Source: Rubripirellula sp. (GTDB lineage: Bacteria; Planctomycetota; Planctomycetia; Pirellulales; Pirellulaceae). From it: a DNA stretch of 13,551 bases. The DNA is taken from NCBI GenBank assembly GCA_029287555.1, contig JARFQX010001032.1:1-13551 (forward strand), in the 5' to 3' direction. The notes below the pieces were generated by a model. The model searched no databases. It had not been told where the DNA came from and saw only the letters and a program-made list of their open reading frames with translations. Position numbers and translations under genes: made by a program. Of this stretch, positions 5,347 to 12,597 are shown piece after piece (the first letter of the stretch is position 1; each line of letters starts with the position of its first letter).

Positions 5347-7632
5347 CTACGACGCACCGGCGAGGCGAGCTTTGAGTGTTTTGGCCAGGCGAAGCGCAAG
5401 GGCAACAAGGGTGAGCGAAGGATTCGCGGCAGGGATGCTCGGGAACACCGATACGTCGCAGCAGTAAAGGTTGTCGTAAGCTTCGAACTTCAAGTCGTGG
5501 TCGACAACTCCCGATCCATTATCGCTCATGCGCAATGAGCCACCCGCGTGATGAACGCTGCCGTGCACACCTTCACGCCATTCCCCTTCAAGGTAGCAAT
5601 CTTCAAGACTGTCGCTGCCTTTGGCTTCAAGAGCGCGGAGGATGATGTTGCGGACGCGAGCAATTTCTTTCTTGAACGGCACCCCCGTTTCGTTTCGAGC
5701 AACTCGGACCGTTGGCCGTCCGTCTTCTTTCAGCCTGATGCGATTGCAGTCGTTGAGCCGACTGTTGAAAATGAATTTGATCTCGACCCGCGCAGGATCG
5801 TCGGACAGAATTCGCTCGCGCCAAAGATCGTCGTCCGCGTGCCGGGTATCCCAGTAACGAGCATTGATCAGGAGCTCGATGTTATAGGGATGTTCCGCCG
5901 GATCCCCATTCTTATGGCGCAGCAGGACCTTCGAATGCCCCTTGGAATCGCCAAGCCACGCCAGCGGTCCTTCCGTGGGAAGTTCAAGAAGCCGGTTGTA
6001 GAAGTAGGCAGGGTGGTCGGTAAGCCCTCGACCGATCTTGTTGTTGGGATCCACCAACTGGCTGCACAATGCAAGACGGGGACTCTCGACCGAGCCACAA
6101 GCCAACACGATGTATTTTGCGCGATATCGCCGAGGTTCTCTGCCCGCCAGATCCTGACAAACAACTGCTGTGGCGCGGTTGCCCTCCGTTTCAATCCGGG
6201 TGGCGAGGTGGTGAAGATTGACGCCCAAATAGTCTCGTCCCGGCGTTCCGGAAAAACCAAGTGAATCAAGCAGCAAGTCCGCTGTAGAAAAACCACCCGT
6301 CGATCTCTCGATCACATTTGCAGGGCGGTTGTCCTCATCAATGTCTGGTTGATGCATGGAGCGAGGCAAAAGGATGGCGTCGAAGTCGTCGCCGATCGTC
6401 CTTTGAAAGTGCTCGATCACGTCGGATTGATAGGGCCCGAGCGACTTCTGCTTTCGCATCAACTTCTCGGCTTCGTCGTAGCCTGAGGCATCACCGCTTC
6501 CGGTTAGCAGGTCATTTCGCACAGCATGCGGCCAATCCTGGTCAAACTCCCACTGCTGCATGCGTGGGATCAGACCGGACCAATAGACCGACCGTCCTCC
6601 AAGGTTGAAGTGGACCCCGGGATTAAGGCTCGAATGCTCTTCGTTGTCGAAGTGATCGAGTTGATCGCGCGAGACCCAGCTGACTTCATGCCTCGGCAAC
6701 TCATTGAAGTGAACCGGAAAACGCAGGCCGCCAGCCTCCAGTAAAAGGACCTTCACTTCCGCATCAGAGAGTGCATCGGCCAACGTTCCACCCCCCATCC
6801 CGGATCCAATCACGATGACATCGTATTCGTGGTCATGGCGTCCGCAGGGATAAACGGTTTCCTGCTCCAACCGATGTACGATGGTGGTGAAGTTCCCGTA
6901 GTGATGCTGAAAGGCGTCAGGCTCGACGTCGAACGAGATTGCGTCGTCTGAACGTTCATAATCAGCTTGTTCGGACGTGATTTCAAAAGCGCCATCGCTA
7001 TTGAGATGGGCTTGGTCAAGAACAAACCTCGCCAAGAAATTCTCAATGTACAGGTGGCAGTCAAGCTCAAACGTCCAGCGCCCGCCGTTGTGGCGGTCGT
7101 AGCGTCCGAACAGATCACGGCCCCAACCATCCATGTCTGTTCGCAACGTGATCAGGTGACTCGGTCTGTACTTCGTGCCGGTAAGTCGAATGTTGTAGGT
7201 GAATCGGACCGCGCCGTCATCCAGCAGGCACTTCGTTGAGCCGGCGGGAACTTGGACGTCGTTACCCCGCATCCAGAAGAAACCCTTTTCGGACCACGCG
7301 TCGTGATGCAGGACCAGTTTCATCGCGAAGCCGCTGGCGAAGTGCTCTGGCGGAATTGAGAATCGCCACTCGTCTTCAAGCACTTCGCCCTCGATATCCT
7401 GCCAGTCATTCTTGCTCGTGCGACAGGTGACGCGAAATCCTCGACCGACGTAGCGAGTTGTCTTGAAAGCGACGACGTGTTCAGGGAGTTCCCCCAGATC
7501 GGCATCCGTCTTCAATCTCGCTTGATACGCCTGGACCTGCTCAAGATAATCGAACTGAGCGGTATGCCTCGGCTGCAGCCCACTGTGGTAGCTGCGGCGG
7601 ATCTCGCTTTCATCGGTGTAAGGATTGACCAT
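5347..7632 (-). CDS. GMC-family FAD oxidoreductase with extra N-terminal modules
   Basis: 761 residues from ATG 7632. The C-terminal two thirds is a GMC oxidoreductase. The FAD-binding strand-turn is DVIVIGSGMGGG (271-282), then LLLEAGG (296-302), the flavin-contact loop LGGRSVYWSG (344-353), and ACGSVESPRL (511-520). The C-terminal substrate domain has SVHHAGGSLRM with His694/His695 and PAANPSLT with Asn737, the usual His/Asn catalytic pair. It should oxidise an alcohol group, often of a sugar or sterol. Residues about 50-260 precede the FAD domain and are not part of normal GMC proteins. Two segments there (about 66-122 and 159-217) share a pattern (RT...W, W.F, K/R.VL), suggesting duplicated beta-sandwich, perhaps carbohydrate-binding, modules. 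There is no signal peptide or Tat motif. The frame stays open to 7911, but the first 93 codons look non-coding and would overlap the kinase gene. ACGGAAACGAGG precedes ATG 7632. The GH13 gene follows in the same transcript. Confidence 0.88.
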   Translation of the reverse strand: MVNPYTDESEIRRSYHSGLQPRHTAQFDYLEQVQAYQARLKTDADLGELPEHVVAFKTTRYVGRGFRVTCRTSKNDWQDIEGEVLEDEWRFSIPPEHFASGFAMKLVLHHDAWSEKGFFWMRGNDVQVPAGSTKCLLDDGAVRFTYNIRLTGTKYRPSHLITLRTDMDGWGRDLFGRYDRHNGGRWTFELDCHLYIENFLARFVLDQAHLNSDGAFEITSEQADYERSDDAISFDVEPDAFQHHYGNFTTIVHRLEQETVYPCGRHDHEYDVIVIGSGMGGGTLADALSDAEVKVLLLEAGGLRFPVHFNELPRHEVSWVSRDQLDHFDNEEHSSLNPGVHFNLGGRSVYWSGLIPRMQQWEFDQDWPHAVRNDLLTGSGDASGYDEAEKLMRKQKSLGPYQSDVIEHFQRTIGDDFDAILLPRSMHQPDIDEDNRPANVIERSTGGFSTADLLLDSLGFSGTPGRDYLGVNLHHLATRIETEGNRATAVVCQDLAGREPRRYRAKYIVLACGSVESPRLALCSQLVDPNNKIGRGLTDHPAYFYNRLLELPTEGPLAWLGDSKGHSKVLLRHKNGDPAEHPYNIELLINARYWDTRHADDDLWRERILSDDPARVEIKFIFNSRLNDCNRIRLKEDGRPTVRVARNETGVPFKKEIARVRNIILRALEAKGSDSLEDCYLEGEWREGVHGSVHHAGGSLRMSDNGSGVVDHDLKFEAYDNLYCCDVSVFPSIPAANPSLTLVALALRLAKTLKARLAGAS

Positions 7633-7855
7633 GCCTCGTTTCCGTAGAATGAAAGGCTCGTGCCTACACAATCTCTTCCCCGCTCCTATACTAGGCGATG
7701 GCGCCAGCCGGTGGGGTTGTGCCCGGCAAAGAAAGGTCGCGAAGTCTCCCACGCGACGCTGACGTGATGTTTGTGGTCGATTCGGCCGCAGCGCGGGCAG
7801 CTCTTGGAGTTCCGCCAGGAAAGCCGCCGCCCCTGCGAACAGACGTGACACAGAA
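7633..7855. promoter_or_regulatory. Divergent promoter region of the oxidoreductase and kinase genes
   Basis: 223 bases between two divergent starts, so both promoters should be here. TATACT at 7687-7692 is a fair plus-strand -10 box for the kinase gene, but no matching -35 box stands 16-18 bases before it. The plus-strand leader would be about 160 bases. A 61-codon frame at 7698-7883 runs through the kinase start and looks non-coding. Confidence 0.35.
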
Positions 7856-10800
7856 ATGCGCAACGATGACCCGACACGATTGATCGGACAGGGATTGGCG
7901 GACTCTGCCAAAACTCAGTCAGAAGACGGATCCTACTCCTTGGTCCCGGCGCCGATCCCGGAGACGGTGGGCCGGTATCGAGTGGAGAGAGAATTGGGGC
8001 GTGGTGGCTTTGGCGCGGTCTATCTTGCCTTCGACGATCGGCTCCATCGTCATGTCGCGATCAAGGTTCCACACGAATCGTTGGTTTCGATGCGGGAGGC
8101 AGCGGAAGCCTATCTCAACGAGGCCCGCACAGTCGCAACGTTGGAACATCCCAGCATCGTACCGATCTATGACTTCGGGTCGACGGACGACTTTCCTTGC
8201 TTCATCGTCATGAAGTACATCGACGGCCAAGACCTGAGATCGCGGCTGAAGCAGGATAAGTTTAGTTTCATCGAGTCAGCAGAATTGATTGCGACGATCG
8301 CGTCGACCCTGCACCATGCGCACAAACATGGGATCGTGCATCGCGACCTGAAGCCGGGCAACATCCTTCTCGATCGTGATGGCAACCCGTCGATTGTTGA
8401 CTTCGGCCTGGCGTTAAAAGAGCAGGACATCGGAAAGGGGCCGCGTTACGCTGGTACGGCCATCTACATGAGCCCTGAGCAAGCTCGAGGCGAAGGTCAT
8501 CGTGTTGACGGACGAAGTGACATTTACAACCTGGGAGTGGTCCTCTACGAGATGCTCGTTGGCCGTCGCCCGGTATCGGCGACCTCCAAACGAGAGATAC
8601 TTGAACAGATCAAATTTGGAGAGGTAAAACCGCTGCGCCAGATCAACGACGCCGTACCGCGCGAACTCGAACGCATCTGTATGCGAGCCCTGGCAAAGCA
8701 GGCTTGTGACCGATACACGACGGCCCTTGATTTCAGCGAAGATCTGCGGAACTTCGTTGAGAGGATCGAGAACCAACATGCTTCTGCAACGATGGGCGCG
8801 TCACCGTCACAAACCATCGTGAGTGCGGGCTGGGCTGGTCACGACACGATGGTCGACAGCGGAAGAGGCGACGCGAACTCATCGAGCGAACCGCCCATCA
8901 AGGTGATTCCGAAGGGGCTTCGGTCGTTTGAGTCGTACGATTCGAATTATTACTTGAGCCTGCTTCCTGGCCCACATGACCGAGAAGGGCTTCCCGAGCG
9001 CGTTCGGTTTTGGAAAAGTCGGATTGAGCAGCGAGACGCCGATCTGATCTTTCCTGTCGGTGTCCTCTACGGTCCCTCGGGGTGTGGAAAGTCTTCGCTG
9101 ATGAAGGCAGGGCTGCTGCCGCAGTTGCCCGGCAACATCTCGTCCGTCTTTTTGGAAGCTTCGAGCCAGCGCACCGAACATCAACTAGCACGCGTCTTGC
9201 GGAAGCGGTTCTTTTCACACGACAACCGCTATTCGCTTCCCGAGTTGATCACGGCGATTCGCCGGGGAGAAACGCCGCCATCGGGTAACAAAGTCCTGCT
9301 GATCCTGGACCAGTTTGAACAATGGCTTCACGGTCGCAATGAGATGCAAGGTGAAGAACTCGTTGAAGCACTTCGTCAATGTGACGGTGGCCGAATCCAA
9401 TGTTTGCTCCTTGTCAGAGACGATTTCTGGGTTCCCGTAAGCCGCTTCATGCGGGCGTTAGAGATTCCGATACAGGAGGGTCAGAACAGTGCGATGGTCG
9501 ACCTGTTCGACCGATCTCACGCCAAGAAGGTTTTGGCGGCGTTCGGTCGCGCCTATGAACGCTTACCCACGACCGGGCGGCTGACGAGCGACCAGGAAAA
9601 GTTCCTCGACCTGGCAGTGTCCTCCTTGTCTCAGTCCGGGCGGGTTATCTGCGTCCAAATTGCTTTGTTCGCCGAGATGATGAAGGATCGTCCCTGGACG
9701 CAGCAGTCTCTGCGAACCGTGGGCGGCGCGACTGGTCTCGGCATCGAGTTTCTTGATCAGTCATTCATCTCCGCGTCGGCGCCCCCGGTCAATCGACGGC
9801 ACCTCAACGGTGCCTGTGCCGTGCTGCACGCGTTGCTGCCTGCCGTCGGCGTTGACATCAAGGGGAAGCAAAAGACCTACCGCCAGTTGATCGAGGCCGC
9901 CGGCTACGAGGATCGCCCGGAGGACTTCGACGAGCTGATTTATGTTCTTGATACTGGGCTACGATTGATCACGCCGGTCGACCAGTCGTCCGAAGAGATG
10001 TCGACAAAGACCGATACGGATGATCCGATCAGCGGAAGCCCCGGAATGATCCGCTCCGCTCAAGATGGATCGAGGAAGTCAGGCCCAACCGACTCGAGTC
10101 AACAAGCCCCGCAATCGGGACACGGTCGACGATACCAATTGACGCACGACTACCTGGTTCAGTCGCTGCGGGAATGGTTAACGCGTCGACAACGATCAAG
10201 TCGTAGCGGACGAGCCCAATTACGGCTTTCGGAGTGGTCGACGCTTTGGAGCGAACGACGGGAGTCACGCTTTCTCCCCTCAGTTTGGGACTGGCTGCAG
10301 ATTCAGCTCTTTACGCGATCGAGCGATTGGACCGAGGCCCAACGCACGATGATGAGACAGAAGAGCAAGCGATTGGGGCGACAAGCCTTGACAATCGCTG
10401 GCCTGGCGATGGTTGCCTTTCTGGTTACCCGCGAGATCAATGGGCGTAGGCGCGCGACCGTGCTGACCGACCAACTGCTTCGTGCGCCGTCGTCTGAGTC
10501 TGCGGGAATCATCGGTGAAATGTCCGCGCATCGGTCGTGGGTCGCCCCGGTTCTTCGGGAACGGCTCGATTCCAAAGTCATCATCGGCGATCCGAAGAAA
10601 GAACTGCATTTGCGACTTGCCCTGCTTCCCGACGATCCCTCGCAAGCAACCTGGCTTCTCGATCGCGTCCCTCGATCTGACCCCACGGAAATCAACGCCA
10701 TTCGCGCAGGACTCTGGAATCTTTTGCCGGAGCTAAGCGATGACGTGTGGAACAGGGTGGGCGAGGCAAATGACGTCGGGGAGCGATTGCGACTCTCCTG

Positions 10801-12301
10801 TCTGGTTGCCCCTGTCGAAGGACAGGGTGTGCATTGGGAAAGGACGGCGGACGATATCATCGCCGCGCTTGCTGCAGAAAACTCGCTGCAGTTGCCCGAA
10901 TGGGCGGCGCTCTTGCGACCCGCAGGATCGACGCTCCTTTCGACTCTTCGTCGATCGATCGCCCAGAGTCGCGATGACAATGAGCTGCGGCGTTTTGCTG
11001 AGTTGTACGCGGAATTCTCGCGGGAAACCCCAGCAGCATTGGCGGAACTCGCTGCGATGCTAAGAGACGTTGAACCAAACGTCGAGCTAGGGGAGGGAAC
11101 GTCTCAAACCGAGTCGCACGATACGATCGAACCCGTCGACCGCCGGCTGAGCGCGGCGCGACGACAAGCGAACATTGTCACCGCGTTGGCCATGGCTGGT
11201 TCCTGGGATGAGGTTTGGCCAAGGCTTGCCCATTCACCCGATCCAACGGTTCGAACCGAGTTGATTGCCCGTCTGGGGATCAATGAAATGGTGTCTCCGG
11301 AATTCGCCGATCGGCTTTCAAGCCCAGGGAATGACGATCCAAGTCGTCAACAAGCGATTATCCTCATTTTGGGAGAGATCAAAGACGACCACCGCGGCAA
11401 CCTGATCCGCGGTCGCTACGCTCCTGTTCTGCAACGACTTGCTTCTCAACGGCCCGCAGCAGGCCTGGAGGCGGCAATCGAGTGGACCCTCCGACAATGG
11501 GGCAAATCAACGGACGTCCAACCAACGGCCCAAATCAATGATGAGGTGCTGCCGAAGATGATTGAGTTTGGTCCAGGAAAGCTGGTCGTCGATGACCCAA
11601 TCGACGGTGAACGACAATTGACAATCGAGCGGACCTTCTCGATCGGGCAGCGGGAGGTAACCTTTGCCGAGTACACACGGTTCCGAAGCGATGTCTGGTG
11701 GGATCGTCGCGCGGCTCCGAACGATCGGTGCCCCGTCCATGAGGTCACTTGGTTCGATGCCGCCGCCTATTGCAATTGGCTCAGCAAGAAAGCGGGGCTT
11801 CCCGAATCTGAGTGGTGCTATTCACCAAATGAGCAGGGCCAATACTCCGAGGGAATGGCGATCAAGCCCAACGCGTTGCAGCTTCGCGGTTTCCGCTTGC
11901 CGACGGCGAATGAGTGGGAGTATGCCTGTCGAGCCGGGACAACCACCTTTTGGTCGACAGGCACCAACCCAGAACTCTTGGACCGGTATGCATGGTCGCT
12001 TCGAAACTCGGGGATTCACTCGCATCCGGCGGGCGCGCTGCGACCGAACGAGGCCGGGCTATTTGACATGCATGGGAATGTTTGGGAATGGTGCCACGAT
12101 CGGGTGACAGAAAACGGCGACGACGGCATCGACATCGCGGAGCCGGTAAAGAACGAGCACCACTTTGTACTCAGGGGAGGAACCTATCTCACGGACCCTC
12201 AGTACCTCGGCTCAGCAACACGGAATTGGAACCGCGCCGACAAACATACCAACGCCGACGGCTTCCGTGTCGCTCGAACGCTACTGCCGGCGGACAATTG
12301 A
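7856..12301 (+). CDS. Ser/Thr protein kinase fused to STAND-type NTPase, membrane segment and FGE-like domain
   Basis: 1481 residues. Kinase domain about 40-300 with all key motifs: GRGGFG 48-53, Lys70, Glu89, HRDLKPGN 162-169, DFG 182-184, SPEQ 206-209. The NTPase is of the nSTAND1 type and begins with KGLRSFESYD (353-362). Its Walker A is GPSGCGKSS (406-414) and its Walker B is LLILDQFE (481-488). The domain closes with YQLTHDYLVQSLREWL (760-775), after an acidic, Ser-rich linker (709-757). One hydrophobic segment (about 844-858) probably spans the membrane. An alpha-helical, repeat-like region follows (about 885-1215). The FGE/SUMF1-like domain (about 1235-1476) has REVTFAEYTRF, FRLPTANEWEYACRAG, GLFDMHGNVWEWC and ends GFRVART. 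The formylglycine enzyme's catalytic cysteine pair is absent: after Cys1413 there is none. The protein probably senses a ligand and signals by phosphorylation and NTP-driven assembly. The start has only a weak ribosome binding site. Confidence 0.93.
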   Translation: MRNDDPTRLIGQGLADSAKTQSEDGSYSLVPAPIPETVGRYRVERELGRGGFGAVYLAFDDRLHRHVAIKVPHESLVSMREAAEAYLNEARTVATLEHPSIVPIYDFGSTDDFPCFIVMKYIDGQDLRSRLKQDKFSFIESAELIATIASTLHHAHKHGIVHRDLKPGNILLDRDGNPSIVDFGLALKEQDIGKGPRYAGTAIYMSPEQARGEGHRVDGRSDIYNLGVVLYEMLVGRRPVSATSKREILEQIKFGEVKPLRQINDAVPRELERICMRALAKQACDRYTTALDFSEDLRNFVERIENQHASATMGASPSQTIVSAGWAGHDTMVDSGRGDANSSSEPPIKVIPKGLRSFESYDSNYYLSLLPGPHDREGLPERVRFWKSRIEQRDADLIFPVGVLYGPSGCGKSSLMKAGLLPQLPGNISSVFLEASSQRTEHQLARVLRKRFFSHDNRYSLPELITAIRRGETPPSGNKVLLILDQFEQWLHGRNEMQGEELVEALRQCDGGRIQCLLLVRDDFWVPVSRFMRALEIPIQEGQNSAMVDLFDRSHAKKVLAAFGRAYERLPTTGRLTSDQEKFLDLAVSSLSQSGRVICVQIALFAEMMKDRPWTQQSLRTVGGATGLGIEFLDQSFISASAPPVNRRHLNGACAVLHALLPAVGVDIKGKQKTYRQLIEAAGYEDRPEDFDELIYVLDTGLRLITPVDQSSEEMSTKTDTDDPISGSPGMIRSAQDGSRKSGPTDSSQQAPQSGHGRRYQLTHDYLVQSLREWLTRRQRSSRSGRAQLRLSEWSTLWSERRESRFLPSVWDWLQIQLFTRSSDWTEAQRTMMRQKSKRLGRQALTIAGLAMVAFLVTREINGRRRATVLTDQLLRAPSSESAGIIGEMSAHRSWVAPVLRERLDSKVIIGDPKKELHLRLALLPDDPSQATWLLDRVPRSDPTEINAIRAGLWNLLPELSDDVWNRVGEANDVGERLRLSCLVAPVEGQGVHWERTADDIIAALAAENSLQLPEWAALLRPAGSTLLSTLRRSIAQSRDDNELRRFAELYAEFSRETPAALAELAAMLRDVEPNVELGEGTSQTESHDTIEPVDRRLSAARRQANIVTALAMAGSWDEVWPRLAHSPDPTVRTELIARLGINEMVSPEFADRLSSPGNDDPSRQQAIILILGEIKDDHRGNLIRGRYAPVLQRLASQRPAAGLEAAIEWTLRQWGKSTDVQPTAQINDEVLPKMIEFGPGKLVVDDPIDGERQLTIERTFSIGQREVTFAEYTRFRSDVWWDRRAAPNDRCPVHEVTWFDAAAYCNWLSKKAGLPESEWCYSPNEQGQYSEGMAIKPNALQLRGFRLPTANEWEYACRAGTTTFWSTGTNPELLDRYAWSLRNSGIHSHPAGALRPNEAGLFDMHGNVWEWCHDRVTENGDDGIDIAEPVKNEHHFVLRGGTYLTDPQYLGSATRNWNRADKHTNADGFRVARTLLPADN

Positions 12302-12428
12302 CTCACGGCCATGCTGCGTCCGACACCCAAGGTTGATGCATCGCCGAGTGTACTCATCGACGTTAGAAAACCATTTCATGGAGTTCACTCGTGTCTTTTG
12401 GTCCAAGATAAAGTCCCAACTCCAATCG

Positions 12429-12482
12429 TGACCATCGGCGGACACGCGATGATCGGTCGACGCACGACGATCGGTCGACAGG
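12429..12482 (+). repeat. Three imperfect 18-base tandem units
   Basis: Units at 12429-12446, 12447-12464 and 12465-12482 share GA...ATCGG near the front and G-A-C near the end. The last two carry GATCGGTCGAC in full and match at 14 of their first 15 bases. They lie in the 281-base spacer (12302-12582) between the convergent kinase and cytochrome genes. The 18-base period equals six codons, and a short plus-strand frame (12311-12526) reads it as IGGHAM, IGRRTT, IGRQDV. That frame has no ribosome binding site and I do not call it a gene. Nothing else stands out in the spacer. Confidence 0.45.
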
Positions 12483-12572
12483 ATGTGATGGTTAAGCTCG
12501 GCGTTTTTCTGGATCGCCCCCAATAGCGATGATCCGTGAATCGCAGCCGCGAATCAAATGACGATCCGACCA

Positions 12573-12597
12573 AGGCTGGCGTTTATTCGGCCAGCTT
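12573..12597 (-). terminator. Hairpin over the stop codon of the cytochrome gene
   Basis: On the minus strand AAGCTGGC pairs with GCCAGCCTT with one bulged C. The loop contains the TAA stop (12583-12585). The plus-strand arms are about 12573-12580 and 12590-12597. There is no T run after it, so it may slow or end transcription only weakly. Confidence 0.3.

Noticed and set aside
5548..6264. Plus-strand frame of 238 codons opposite the GMC oxidoreductase gene
   Set aside because: It lies wholly antisense to the conserved FAD and substrate domains and has no supported start.
7698..7883. 61-codon plus-strand frame across the kinase start
   Set aside because: Ala/Pro/Arg-rich without pattern, no ribosome binding site, and it overlaps the kinase gene out of frame.
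7633..7911. Extension of the GMC oxidoreductase by 93 codons up to 7911
   Set aside because: The extra residues are basic, Arg/Pro-rich and unlike a domain or signal peptide, they overlap the kinase start at 7856, and ATG 7632 has purine-rich sequence before it.
10303..10980. Minus-strand frame of 225 codons inside the kinase gene
   Set aside because: It is Ser/Arg-rich antisense to a continuous, well-structured protein and shows no family motif.
12311..12526. Short plus-strand frame of 71 codons after the kinase gene
   Set aside because: No ribosome binding site, and the hexapeptide-like part comes only from the 18-base repeat; too weak to call a gene.
12160..12582. Diversity-generating retroelement with the FGE-like C-terminus as variable region
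   Set aside because: The fold is of the class such elements target, but there is no near-copy of the C-terminal DNA downstream and no reverse transcriptase gene in the window.
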